Part shown: in pieces, positions 1-8,676 of the stretch
Numbering within the stretch: the stretch's first letter is position 1
Layout of the letters: each line of letters starts with the position of its first letter
Origin: a bacterium UBP17_UBA6191
GTDB taxonomy: Bacteria > Muiribacteriota > UBA6191
Direction: 5' to 3'
Length of the DNA stretch: 18,358 bases
Assembly (NCBI GenBank): GCA_002422125.1
Contig: DITF01000018.1
Location: 1,766 to 20,123 of the forward strand
Program-made: the position numbers and the translations under genes
The notes under the pieces: generated by a model
The model's input: the letters and a program-made list of their open reading frames with translations, nothing else
Told to the model about the DNA's origin: nothing
Databases searched by the model: none

Positions 1-2260
1 ATGAGTCCCCGTAGGTGAACAAAACATCAGCACCATTGGATGCTACAACATCAGGATACTTCTGATTGTTGGCACTTTCAGATCCATCCAGTACAAAACT
101 AAGTCCTGATCCACTGACATTTTTGCTGGATGCCGTATCTTTAAGATATTTGGCCCCAACAACATCGGTGTAAAAAGATTTCTGCTTTAAGGCATAACCA
201 ATGTCCTGACCTGATAAAACCAGATGGCCACCACTTTTGACATATTCAGTGAGGGTTTCCATTTCCTGATCATTTAAAACATCACTGGAAACCGCGCCAG
301 TGAACCAAACAATCGTCTTGTAACCCAAGGCATCATCCAAGGATACAGACTTTTCCACCATGTCAAATTCCAAGTTTAGGGACTGTAGTGCTTCCTGATA
401 ATACTTCTCTTGAGCCAGAGGTTCATCGTCAACTAACAAGACTGCGGGTAAATCCTGCATGGAGTAGGAGAACTCAGAATTCTCAGTTACAGTCAAGGAT
501 TCCACACGGCTTCGATAACCACGGGAATATACTCTGACCGAATAAATGCCACCGGGAATATTTGCCTCAGTACCATCCATACCTACACTGATTGGAGACA
601 AAGGGGCATCCAAAAAGGTAATTGTTCCGGCTAAGTTTACGGCATTACTGTCCTTTAGCAAAAACTTGGCGGCAAAAGAAGGCGATGCCTGAAATTTAAG
701 TTTCATATCTACAGTTTCTTTGGCTTTGATACTGACTTCACCGGAGATCGGCAAGTACCCAAAGGCCGAAGCTGTGAAGGTATACTTACCTTCAGCTAAG
801 GATGCTTTTAGGATACCATCTTTGGATTTTGCAACCACATTACCAGGCTCAAATCGCATGGTAACAACCTGATCCTGTCCTCCTGAGAAACCCACATTAG
901 CCAATAGATTGCCACCTTTTAAGGCAATTTCCACAGCTCTGTAAGCGTCCATGCGGCCTTCACCAAACACATTGTCTTTGCCAGCCGCTCCCAGATCAAG
1001 ACTGGTTTCTGTCAGAATGGATTCGATCCTATCTACAGTCAAGTCAGGATTGGCCTGAAGCATAAGAGCCACAACCCCAGCCACATGCGGGGTAGCCATG
1101 GAAGTCCCACTCATAGCTGTGTAACCACCAGTGTGTTTGGCAGAATAGACATCCACCCCAGGGGCACTGATGTCTGGCTTAATCAAAGAGCCAAAACCTT
1201 CCCACTTAATTGGGCCACGGGAAGAAAAACTGGCAATGCCATCATCTTTGTTGGTGGCACCAATGGCAAAGGAATGGGGATATCCACCAGGAACCGACAT
1301 AGTCCCCTGTGATGGGCCTGAGTTTCCAGCAGCAAAGACAGGGACAATACCCAAATCTCTCCAGGTCTGAACTGCAGTCCAACGAGGTTTTTCACTCTGA
1401 ACTGTGCCTTGTCCGCCACCCCAGGAATTGGAAACAACTCTTGGAGCATCATCAGTGGCAGGGTTTGAATCGGGATCGGCTATCCACTGCATGGCATTCA
1501 GGATGGCACTCATGGTAGTAGAGCCACTATCGTTAAAAATTTTTCCGATTACAAAACTGGCCTCAGGAGCCACACCAATGGCTCGACCAGAAGTGTTTGA
1601 GCCACCAATGGTTCCGGCACAGTGAGTACCATGCCCTTGACCATCGTTGGAGGCGTTATCAGCATAACTTGAAATAAAGTCCTTGGTCAGAAGAACCCTG
1701 TCCCCAAAATCGGGATGGGTTTTGAAAATCCCGGTATCCAGGACTCCAACCTTCACTCCCTTACCGGTAATGCCATATTTACTCCATACTTCTGGGGCAC
1801 CAATCTTTTTTAAGCCATAGGTATGGGTACTGGTATCTCCACTGGAAGTTTTAGCCTCGGGCATGGGGGGAAGTGAAAAGCTCTGATCCAGTTCCAGATG
1901 AACCAAATCATTGCGGTTGATCAGTTTTTCAAACCAATGAGCCGGAGCGCGAATAATTACCAGATTACTGATCCAAAGGCCATTGGCATCAATCACATTT
2001 TTAGCCACATCAGCTTCAATTTCCTGCATCAATTCAGCCTGAGAGACCGTGGCTCGGTTCGCATACCATTTCTGAATGGCTTCCCGCCCAGTGGTTGGCT
2101 TACTTTGTATAGACACAGAATCTTTTACCTGAGCCAAAACCGTAACCACTTCATCACTTTTTTGACGAATCAGATTCATCAGCCCATCATTTACAGTCGG
2201 GGCAGCCTGAAGCATTGAAGATGCCAATAAAGCATTTCCCAGTAATATTTTTCTCATCAT
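1..2260 (-). CDS. Secreted subtilisin-like serine protease (S8, bacillopeptidase F-like), C-terminus off the window
   Basis: The reading frame is open from the start at 2260 to the left edge (753 codons, no stop), so the gene is partial at its C-terminus. Residues 1-20 form a signal peptide (basic MMRK, hydrophobic core, cleavage near LQAA), followed by a propeptide-like stretch to about 145. The S8 catalytic domain has Asp175 in VGVLDTG, His210 in GHGTHCAG, Asn313 in AAGNSGP and Ser387 in SGTSMATPH, so all catalytic residues are present. After about residue 450 come two beta-rich modules resembling carboxypeptidase-regulatory domains, then from about 605 a Rossmann-like segment (AVLLVDDEP, TIVWFTGA, GGHLVLSGQDIG) resembling GATase1/ThuA-like accessory domains. 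The product is probably exported and cleaves extracellular or periplasmic proteins; its substrate is unknown. An AAGGAAG ribosome site precedes two tandem ATG codons, and either could be the start. Catalytic assignment is firm; the accessory domains are inferred. Confidence 0.93.
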   Translation of the reverse strand, partial: MMRKILLGNALLASSMLQAAPTVNDGLMNLIRQKSDEVVTVLAQVKDSVSIQSKPTTGREAIQKWYANRATVSQAELMQEIEADVAKNVIDANGLWISNLVIIRAPAHWFEKLINRNDLVHLELDQSFSLPPMPEAKTSSGDTSTHTYGLKKIGAPEVWSKYGITGKGVKVGVLDTGIFKTHPDFGDRVLLTKDFISSYADNASNDGQGHGTHCAGTIGGSNTSGRAIGVAPEASFVIGKIFNDSGSTTMSAILNAMQWIADPDSNPATDDAPRVVSNSWGGGQGTVQSEKPRWTAVQTWRDLGIVPVFAAGNSGPSQGTMSVPGGYPHSFAIGATNKDDGIASFSSRGPIKWEGFGSLIKPDISAPGVDVYSAKHTGGYTAMSGTSMATPHVAGVVALMLQANPDLTVDRIESILTETSLDLGAAGKDNVFGEGRMDAYRAVEIALKGGNLLANVGFSGGQDQVVTMRFEPGNVVAKSKDGILKASLAEGKYTFTASAFGYLPISGEVSIKAKETVDMKLKFQASPSFAAKFLLKDSNAVNLAGTITFLDAPLSPISVGMDGTEANIPGGIYSVRVYSRGYRSRVESLTVTENSEFSYSMQDLPAVLLVDDEPLAQEKYYQEALQSLNLEFDMVEKSVSLDDALGYKTIVWFTGAVSSDVLNDQEMETLTEYVKSGGHLVLSGQDIGYALKQKSFYTDVVGAKYLKDTASSKNVSGSGLSFVLDGSESANNQKYPDVVASNGADVLFTYGDS

Positions 2261-2280
2261 TCACTTCCTTTTAAACAAAG

Positions 2281-2314
2281 ATCACAATTGTACTTACAAT
2301 TTTGTGATTGACAA
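2281..2314 (-). promoter_or_regulatory. Sigma70-type promoter with overlapping inverted repeat, upstream of the subtilase
   Basis: On the minus strand TTGTCA (2314-2309) and TACAAT (2292-2287) are separated by 16 bases, a good match to -35 and -10 boxes. Transcription would start near 2280, giving a leader of about 20 bases with an AAGGAAG ribosome site. An imperfect inverted repeat spans 2281-2308, with perfect outer arms ATCACAA/TTGTGAT and near-matching inner arms TTGTA/TACAA. It covers the -10 box and spacer, where a repressor would act. The half-site order (TCACA...TGTGA) is the reverse of a CRP site. The promoter implies that the subtilase is transcribed separately from trmH. No regulator can be named. 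Confidence 0.55.
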
Positions 2315-2337
2315 GGGTAATCAGGAAGTTTTTAAAA

Positions 2338-2895
2338 CTATTGTCGGCTACCTCGCAAAGATGAATCTACTTGTAGGCTCAAGTTTTGACCCCGCTGTCG
2401 GTAGACCTCATACAGAATCACTGAGGTAGCAACCGAGATATTATAACTTTCCACCATTCCCACCATAGGAATAAAAACATACTGATCCATGATCTCGCGA
2501 AGCTCAGGACTAATGCCCTTAGATTCTGAGCCCATGACTATCAGGCATTTAGGCGGAATCACACATTGAGTTAAGTTTATGGCTTGAGGTTGAAAATCTG
2601 CACCCCATATTTGGTAACCCTCGGCTTTTTTATCCGCAAAAAAACTCAGATCACGGGCTCTTTCAAATCGCATCCAGCGATTGGCAGAAGACGAGGAGGA
2701 AGAACCGGTCTGTCGCATATTGGGGCATTTGTTATAGGTGTAATACAGATAAATTGTCTCAATCCCAAACCCGTCGGCAGAACGGGACACTGCGGCTACA
2801 TTGTGTGGATCCCATACATTATCCAAAACCAGAGACACACCCTGAATTTTGTTCTGATAATACTTTTCAATCAATTGCTGTCTTCGTTCATTCAT
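2338..2895 (-). CDS. trmH: tRNA (guanosine-2'-O-)-methyltransferase, TrmH/SpoU family
   Basis: This is a SPOUT-class RNA methyltransferase of 185 residues. Motif 1 is DPHNVAAVSRSADGFG (N32, R38), motif 2 is LIVMGSESKGIS (about 118-129), and motif 3 is IPMVGMVESYNISVA (about 142-156). The GMVES.N.SVA form of motif 3 and the DPHN form of motif 1 are typical of TrmH, which 2'-O-methylates G18 of tRNA using S-adenosylmethionine through a trefoil knot. It is shorter than E. coli TrmH (about 229), mainly at the C-terminus. A run of six serines at 65-70 sits in the variable loop before ANRW, where such enzymes often carry small residues. The start lies one base after the stop of the upstream vWA-like gene, so translation is probably coupled. 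The exact tRNA position is inferred from the family; another 2'-O-methyl target is possible. Confidence 0.88.
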   Translation of the reverse strand: MNERRQQLIEKYYQNKIQGVSLVLDNVWDPHNVAAVSRSADGFGIETIYLYYTYNKCPNMRQTGSSSSSSANRWMRFERARDLSFFADKKAEGYQIWGADFQPQAINLTQCVIPPKCLIVMGSESKGISPELREIMDQYVFIPMVGMVESYNISVATSVILYEVYRQRGQNLSLQVDSSLRGSRQ

Positions 2896-2896
2896 A

Positions 2897-4246
2897 TCAA
2901 CGACTCATCCTGTATAATTCCCTGATAAAAACCACTAAAAAGTCCCAAAACTCCTTTTCCCCACTAAAGCTCATGTGCCGCCTGTCAGAAGTGAGTACCT
3001 CAAAGTCGGCCCCAGAAAACAAAATGTTCAAGCGCCGCCTCTCTTCCCGACCGATATGAACCTGCCTGGGAAGTAATGGGTCGGCAGAATAATCGTTAAA
3101 GGTCTCAATGTTCAAGATTCTCTTTTCGATGAGTGGGGCAAAAAAGGCCTGAGCAACCTTTAGCATATCCGAATCCTGATCCTGAGATTGAAGTTTAAGA
3201 TGAAATTGAAAACGATATCCCGGGCTTAGGGCTATCAACTCCAACAGGGCCCAGTACATACAGGCAAACCAGAAAAATGGCTGTCTCTTATGAGCCGCTT
3301 TAAGTCCCGGCCAAGGTCGCATGGCATGTAAAAACAGACTTAAGGGGATGACCTCATCTTCGGTGGTCTGATCATCTCTTTCATAATATAAAAGCTCATG
3401 TTCCAGATAGCGAACATCAAAAAGATCAAGTCCCTCAGATACTTCTTCATCCATAAACATAAGCTCAGAAGGCACGAGACTTTCCAAATGCCCTTTGGCA
3501 GAAACCCCTGTGATGCCCCCTACTGGATAGGTACCAATGGACTTCTGTTCGTCTAAAAACAGGCTAGATAACTCCTGCCTTAAGCGGCGGCGCCGATCAA
3601 TCTGCTGTCTGGAAATGAAATTTAAGTGAGAACGGCAGGATTTGGCGGCATAGCGCAAAGCATCGTCAGGCAACTGGTTTAATTCAGCTAACTCCCAAAG
3701 ATCCTCTTCCTGAATCATGGGCTTTAACTCCAGATAGGCCTGAACTACTGGGGCAGGATTGAGATAGGACATCCACCTGGGATCAGATAAGACAACATCG
3801 GTCCCGTTCTCATGATCAAGCTCGGTTTTAATCAAATCACGAAGCTGCGCGGGGTTTAAGCCCAACTCCCACCGACCCTGCATGCGTTCAAAAAATAATT
3901 GTAAAAATCTTTGGCAAAACAAGATCTCTCGTTCGGGATGTCGTTTTAGCGTAAAAGCCAGTTCCTGAACCCGTTTACATTCTTCGCTAAAGCGAAAATC
4001 CAAAAGCAGATGTTCGCGGTAGGACAAAAACATGGCCAGATCTTTGTGAACCTGAGGGCTTGGGGGCCATTTGAGTACAATGCCTAACAGATCAAGACAA
4101 ATACCTGGCATAGGCAGGGGAAATCCCTTGTACACTGATTTTAACCAAGCATCAAGATGTTCTGACAGATTAGCCGGAAGCTGAAACTGGCACAGACCCA
4201 AGCTGGCACATAAAAGAACTTCCGATTGCTCAATTTCCAATTCCAT
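2897..4246 (-). CDS. vWA-like partner protein of the MoxR ATPase (degenerate vWA)
   Basis: This 449-residue protein lies directly downstream of the MoxR gene, the usual place of the vWA partner. Residues 1-230 are mostly helical, ending in a basic patch (QIDRRRRLRQ). Residues 242-292 contain VGGITGVSAKGHLESLVPSEL and LFDVRYLEHELLYYERDD, which I recognise as like the segment that leads into vWA domains of large MoxR-associated proteins. The following part (about 295-449) has alternating strands and helices of the right length for a vWA fold, but no DxSxS metal-ion (MIDAS) motif is present anywhere. It may be a metal-independent docking version. No signal peptide or membrane segment is seen. 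It starts 7 bases after the MoxR stop, without a strong ribosome site, which suggests coupling. The vWA call is inference and needs a profile or structure check. Confidence 0.5.
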   Translation of the reverse strand: MELEIEQSEVLLCASLGLCQFQLPANLSEHLDAWLKSVYKGFPLPMPGICLDLLGIVLKWPPSPQVHKDLAMFLSYREHLLLDFRFSEECKRVQELAFTLKRHPEREILFCQRFLQLFFERMQGRWELGLNPAQLRDLIKTELDHENGTDVVLSDPRWMSYLNPAPVVQAYLELKPMIQEEDLWELAELNQLPDDALRYAAKSCRSHLNFISRQQIDRRRRLRQELSSLFLDEQKSIGTYPVGGITGVSAKGHLESLVPSELMFMDEEVSEGLDLFDVRYLEHELLYYERDDQTTEDEVIPLSLFLHAMRPWPGLKAAHKRQPFFWFACMYWALLELIALSPGYRFQFHLKLQSQDQDSDMLKVAQAFFAPLIEKRILNIETFNDYSADPLLPRQVHIGREERRRLNILFSGADFEVLTSDRRHMSFSGEKEFWDFLVVFIRELYRMSR

Positions 4247-4253
4247 AAATTAA

Positions 4254-5198
4254 CTAATCCAAAAGCTCTGGGATTTTGACCTTTAAAAACTCCAGCTCCT
4301 CAGGCAGATTGCCCGCGTAACATAGAAGTTTTAAGTCTTCTCGTTCCACCCCTCCACCCCTTCGCAATAAAGCTCTGGCTCGAATCAGCTTATAAAATTT
4401 AATGAGTTTACGATCACTTAGTTCTACCGAATAATCCTGCATCATGGATCGAATCAATCGTTTAAACTCCATATATAAACCTGGGGGAAAAAATGGGTCG
4501 TTACCCGTCTCCGCCAGTTCCCGTAATGTTTCCATAAAATATTCATGTAAGGATTCAAGTTCCTGCAAATCCAAAACAGAATTATAAACCTGTGAAGTAG
4601 CCCGGTCCTGACGAAATCCTGCTTGTAAAAGATCTTCCCATCGATCCTGAGACACTCTTTCCACAGGAACTTTTAAGACAAATCTGTCCTTTAAGGCATC
4701 TAGATCGGAGACGGCCGGTATTTCATTGGTGGCTGCCAATAAAATCTTGAGAGGCACGGGTACTGGATGACCATCCTGATAAAACTTCCTTTCATTTAGA
4801 ATGGTCAGAAGTGAATTCAGAATCGCAGAATTGGATTTAAATACCTCATCCAAAAAAACTACTTTGGCCTCAGGCAGTTTACCCGCCGTTTTGCGATGGT
4901 ATTCGCCGGACTTCATTCTTCTCAAATCCAATGGTCCCAGAATCTCAGATGGTTCGGTGAACTTGGTTAACATGTATTCAAAATACTCGGAATCCATAAT
5001 ACCCAGAAGCTGTCTGAATCTGACAATAAGCTGAGATTTTCCGGTTCCTGGGGGACCAACAAGCAACAATGGTTCCTGGGCAATGGCCGAAATGAGAATG
5101 GCCTCTACTTCCTTCTCCCTGCCTACAAATTGACCACTCAAAATGGTTTCAAAGTTTCGCAGTCGATTGAGAACCTCATTCAGATTAATCCCCTGCAT
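4254..5198 (-). CDS. MoxR-family AAA+ ATPase
   Basis: A 314-residue AAA+ ATPase of the MoxR/RavA type. Walker A is GPPGTGKS (48-55), Walker B is VVFLDE (113-118), sensor 1 is LLAATNEIP (Asn158), and DALKDRF (168-174 region) carries the presumed arginine finger. The insert ILGPLDLRRMKSGEY and the helix KSNSAILNSLLTILNERKFY are typical of MoxR. The helical lid fills residues 220-314, and the length is normal for the family. MoxR proteins act as oligomeric chaperones that load or remodel targets through a vWA partner, here presumably the next gene. It has a strong GAGGAG ribosome site, and its ATG overlaps the stop of the 1077-residue gene by one base (TAATG). All catalytic residues are present, so it should be active. 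The family call is firm; the client is unknown. Confidence 0.92.
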   Translation of the reverse strand: MQGINLNEVLNRLRNFETILSGQFVGREKEVEAILISAIAQEPLLLVGPPGTGKSQLIVRFRQLLGIMDSEYFEYMLTKFTEPSEILGPLDLRRMKSGEYHRKTAGKLPEAKVVFLDEVFKSNSAILNSLLTILNERKFYQDGHPVPVPLKILLAATNEIPAVSDLDALKDRFVLKVPVERVSQDRWEDLLQAGFRQDRATSQVYNSVLDLQELESLHEYFMETLRELAETGNDPFFPPGLYMEFKRLIRSMMQDYSVELSDRKLIKFYKLIRARALLRRGGGVEREDLKLLCYAGNLPEELEFLKVKIPELLD

Positions 5199-8100
5199 TA
5201 ATGCTCCTCTCGGGTTTTAAGATATTCATATTGTTCATTGGCCTTTTGTTTCCATAGGGATTCAAGCTGAAGATGAACCAGTTTTAATTCAGAAGATATC
5301 TCACCTTCTTTGAGATCTGTACCGTCGGTTCTCAGACCGGGAATAGCCAGATACTCCATAGCCAATACCTTGGATAGGACCATAAAGGAATTGGTAGACA
5401 TTGTATCTGTGAAATCATCAAATCGTTTCAGAATCTGATCACGAATAAAGAGACGGGTTGGCACACTACAGTCTCTGGTACCTCTTAGAATAAACAGACA
5501 GGATTTTAGCTTTTCTGAATTGGGAGCGGTATTAGCTGCAAAAAACAGGTTCAGGGCCAACATCAGATGTTTTTGACAAATTTCTGGTTCCCCGGTTTTA
5601 TCTCTTAAAACACCTACTAAAACCCAAGCTCTAGAAGCAGATAAATCCTGGCCACGAATTCTGGATTCCATAATTTCCAGTGCCCTCTTGAGTTCCTCCG
5701 GATCCAATAGCTGGGAAAACCGATTTAACATCGGTACCAGTACTTTTTCCAAAACCCAGATTTTATCCGGCTCGATTCTTTGCAGAACATCAAAAAAATC
5801 ATGGGATAAATCGGCCTTTAGATCCTCTTGCTGAAACAGACTGGCCACAGCCACCATACGGCCCAGTACATTGGCCCTATGCTCCAAAGCCTTTAACTCA
5901 TCAATGGACTGCTGGATCTGCTTCATGACCTTAAGCGAAAAATCCTGACCCGTTCTTGGTAACACCTCAAGAATCATGGACCAAAGATTGGCTCTGCGGT
6001 AACTGGCCGTTTCCTGATCCCAGGTATCTCCCGACACCACCTTGGATAGTTCCAACGGAATTCTGGTGATCAGTTCTTCTGGTCCGAGCTTTTTTAAAAT
6101 TCTATGCTTATGATTCCATTCATCCTCGTTAGGTACCAAGGCCATGGAAGGTTCAAAAATCAAAGAAACCCGTAGAAAACGATCCAATCGATATGCATCC
6201 TGGCTGGATAACTCCTTAAGATACATATCCCTGATTTCAGGTTTTATAGGCTCCTGAGCCAAAATTTGTCTGGCCCGTTGATTGTACATTCGATACAAGA
6301 CTTCTCTGATGCCACCCCGGGCTGGCAAGTTTTGTTCAGCTCCAGATAAGGCCTGCTCCATAAAGTTGGCATCTCTTTTGACGGCATATAAGCAGGCTAG
6401 ATTCAGGTGGCATAACAACAATTCCGTGCTTTTGGACGGAAGGCGTTTTTTCAAATCGGCAAAAGCCTCCTGCATACCCTGGTAAAACTGAGACTCCAAA
6501 TCTTCATCTTTTAATAAAAATTCAGGAACCTCGACCCGATGGGCCAGACCTCGGTCAAAAATGCGAGCCAGGATCAAGTCCCTTAGCTTCAAAAGACGAA
6601 ACAAATCAGTGCCAAAAGTCTTCTGCTGGGCAAATAGAAACACTAAGACCTTAACCAGTGGCATATCCTTGGCATAAACCATTAGGGAGTCAGCCAACCG
6701 TTCACTCATCCAACGAGCTTCAGAGCGATCAAGACTACCGCCCTTATCCATGATGTAATAGGTTAGATAACTAAGATCTCTTTCGCCCAGTGAGTTGGTG
6801 GTTTCGCGAAAAATTGCCGGTAAGGTCAAAGATTCTGGTCTCCCCGTCATCTCCTGCCACCACAAAAAGAGACTCTGTCCCAAAGGGCCTAAATCCTGGG
6901 GATAGGTAAAAAATGCTGCCAGATCCCCATGTGCTACGGCATTGGCATAATCACCCAAAGCCCCGTAACATTGAGCCATGCGGGCCAGTTTTTTACCGGT
7001 GCCATCCCCGATCTGATTTCGTAGCTCCTTTTGCAATTCCTGAATTTCCCGATGCAAAAGCTGGGTATCCTGGGGTAACTCATCCACAGATGCTTCCACC
7101 TCATCAGGTAAAATCAGTTCTTCGGGCTCCAAATCCTGTCCTAGGATTTCGGCAACTCTGTCCCCAGCCTGCTGAGCTGAGAGTCCAGTCTGAGTGATCT
7201 GGCTACCAAACTGTTTCTGAAAAGCGTCTGTCTCCTGCTTCAGAATTTCAATCTCCTCCAAATCATAAATTTCAATTTGAGGATCATCGAGCCGAAAACC
7301 ACTAACAAGCTCCAAAAATCGATCTCTATCGATCTGAAATTTGTAGCGAACTAGTTCTTCTAAAGGTTTAAAATCCAGAATGCTTAAATGGCTTACCTTA
7401 AGCGAAAAATCCTGGCCAGAATCCAGAAGAATACAGCTTCCTGTAACTGGCTGAAACACCTTTAACAATTCTGTGGCAGGCAATGGTGGCCGAAGCCTCA
7501 GGTCGTCGCGAATCAAAACATGATTTGAGCCTCCATATTCCACATAACTTTCGCGAAACGATTCTGGGGCCTGCACCATCGGTACTCTGGATTTAATATA
7601 AATTGTCCCATCCTGTAACATCAGAACATAAAATTTATCTCGGTCGGAAACGGGTAAATCTTCTATCCAGGATAAAAGATAAGCTAATTTACTGGCCTCA
7701 TACACCCACAATACCCTTAAGCGATTATCTGCTTTGATAGCCTGCATTTTTAGAGGGATCGTCACTTCACGAGCCCCAGCCTGAGCCGAAATATGACTAA
7801 CTTCAAAGTCTCCCTGCCAGCGAATGTTTGCGTAAACGGAAACAAACTCCGCATCCTCCAATAACACCTTTCCCGCCTTCGATAAAAGTAATAGACTTCC
7901 AGGTTTATTACCTAGGCGATTGAGATGTTCATATTCCCAGGGAAATGGATGAAAGACATCCACGGCATCGCGAGAAAAGACCTCGGCCCCAAACTTCTCA
8001 ACCGCAAGTTGAGCCAGATAAGAACCAGCCCCATGTACCTTATAAAATCGATATCCACTCCAGGAAACCATCTGAATTTCAAAAAGAGAAATTCTTAAGC

Positions 8101-8431
8101 ACTCACAAAGAAAGTCCGTTTGGTCCTTTTCTGAAATCAGAAAATAAAGACTAGGTACTGGCCCAGATATCTCGCGTCTGGGAAGAAGTTCAAACAGGCG
8201 ACACTCCAAAGCCTTGTCCGCCAGAGAATTGTCTTCAAGACTAACTGAGGCTCCAAGAGAAATTGCTTCATTGGGAATTTTTGCCAACAGTCTTTCGGTT
8301 AGAATTAGCCAGTTCTGCGTGGGCGTGCATACCCATAGCACCCTAAAACCAAGGCAATCCGGGGCAATTGCCGCCAAGGCCAGTACAGTCTTTCTTAGGG
8401 CTGCCTCAGAAGAGAATCGTTTACAGATCAT
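5198..8431 (-). CDS. Large helical-repeat protein of unknown function, part of the FtsH/MoxR cluster
   Basis: A 1077-residue protein that I do not recognise as a named family. Residues 1-390 are a mixed alpha/beta region without catalytic motifs, signal peptide or membrane helix. Residues about 390-475 are glutamate-rich and partly coiled-coil (QLLHREIQELQKELRNQ). From about 479 to the end it is almost wholly helical with TPR-like pairs, for example KKLARMAQCYGALGDYANAV (480-499), LNLACLYAVKRDANFMEQAL and WVLVGVLRDKTGEPEICQKH. This suggests a scaffold or sensor with a protein-binding solenoid. Its ATG overlaps the stop of the 82-residue gene (ATGA), and its own stop overlaps the MoxR start, so its production is tied to both. 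In ternary systems this slot is filled by large variable components that sit between the ATPase parts; that assignment here is inference. Confidence 0.85.
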   Translation of the reverse strand: MICKRFSSEAALRKTVLALAAIAPDCLGFRVLWVCTPTQNWLILTERLLAKIPNEAISLGASVSLEDNSLADKALECRLFELLPRREISGPVPSLYFLISEKDQTDFLCECLRISLFEIQMVSWSGYRFYKVHGAGSYLAQLAVEKFGAEVFSRDAVDVFHPFPWEYEHLNRLGNKPGSLLLLSKAGKVLLEDAEFVSVYANIRWQGDFEVSHISAQAGAREVTIPLKMQAIKADNRLRVLWVYEASKLAYLLSWIEDLPVSDRDKFYVLMLQDGTIYIKSRVPMVQAPESFRESYVEYGGSNHVLIRDDLRLRPPLPATELLKVFQPVTGSCILLDSGQDFSLKVSHLSILDFKPLEELVRYKFQIDRDRFLELVSGFRLDDPQIEIYDLEEIEILKQETDAFQKQFGSQITQTGLSAQQAGDRVAEILGQDLEPEELILPDEVEASVDELPQDTQLLHREIQELQKELRNQIGDGTGKKLARMAQCYGALGDYANAVAHGDLAAFFTYPQDLGPLGQSLFLWWQEMTGRPESLTLPAIFRETTNSLGERDLSYLTYYIMDKGGSLDRSEARWMSERLADSLMVYAKDMPLVKVLVFLFAQQKTFGTDLFRLLKLRDLILARIFDRGLAHRVEVPEFLLKDEDLESQFYQGMQEAFADLKKRLPSKSTELLLCHLNLACLYAVKRDANFMEQALSGAEQNLPARGGIREVLYRMYNQRARQILAQEPIKPEIRDMYLKELSSQDAYRLDRFLRVSLIFEPSMALVPNEDEWNHKHRILKKLGPEELITRIPLELSKVVSGDTWDQETASYRRANLWSMILEVLPRTGQDFSLKVMKQIQQSIDELKALEHRANVLGRMVAVASLFQQEDLKADLSHDFFDVLQRIEPDKIWVLEKVLVPMLNRFSQLLDPEELKRALEIMESRIRGQDLSASRAWVLVGVLRDKTGEPEICQKHLMLALNLFFAANTAPNSEKLKSCLFILRGTRDCSVPTRLFIRDQILKRFDDFTDTMSTNSFMVLSKVLAMEYLAIPGLRTDGTDLKEGEISSELKLVHLQLESLWKQKANEQYEYLKTREEH

Positions 8432-8676
8432 GACTGAGGTAACCTCTGTTTCTCCTTGCTGTCCTGTGATTGAGACACTTGCTCCAAAGTCTCACTTACC
8501 GGGTCACGGCTGATATCCTGCTGTGATAAATCTGAGCCTAACAATTTTTTTAACAAAGCCTTGTGATCTTCTTCGTGCTCAAAGGCCATGGCATCAGGAT
8601 CGGATTGATAATCTACTACTAGATCAAAAGAACCATCCTGCTGATTTTTTTTTAATTTTAAGGTTAATAGTGGCAT
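8428..8676 (-). CDS. Small acidic protein of unknown function, downstream of the FtsH-like gene
   Basis: This codes for 82 residues. The N-terminal half (LLTLKLKK, SFDLVVDYQSD) looks beta-stranded. It is followed by a histidine/glutamate cluster, MAFEHEEDHKALLKKLLG (about 30-47), and a polar, probably disordered tail rich in Ser, Gln and Asp. The ATG overlaps the stop of the FtsH-like gene by one base (TAATG) with a GAGGA ribosome site just upstream, and the stop overlaps the next start, so it is a genuine translated member of the operon. Its size, charge and position suggest an adaptor, substrate tag or regulator of the protease. The EHEEDH cluster could bind a metal, but that is speculation. 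I cannot name a family with certainty. Confidence 0.82.
   Translation of the reverse strand: MPLLTLKLKKNQQDGSFDLVVDYQSDPDAMAFEHEEDHKALLKKLLGSDLSQQDISRDPVSETLEQVSQSQDSKEKQRLPQS

Noticed and set aside
1898..2218. A 106-residue plus-strand frame over the subtilase N-terminus
   Set aside because: The antisense subtilase propeptide and catalytic region are clearly coding; this frame has no recognisable protein pattern.
2281..2308. A CRP/FNR-type site
   Set aside because: The half-sites are in the opposite order (TCACA then TGTGA) and the spacing does not fit, so only a generic operator is proposed.
2315..2337. A terminator after trmH
   Set aside because: No GC-rich hairpin followed by a T run is visible on the minus strand; the sequence there is only A/T-rich.
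2584..3059. Two overlapping plus-strand frames across trmH and the vWA-like gene end
   Set aside because: Both are antisense to TrmH motifs that are unmistakable, and they have no ribosome site or family features.
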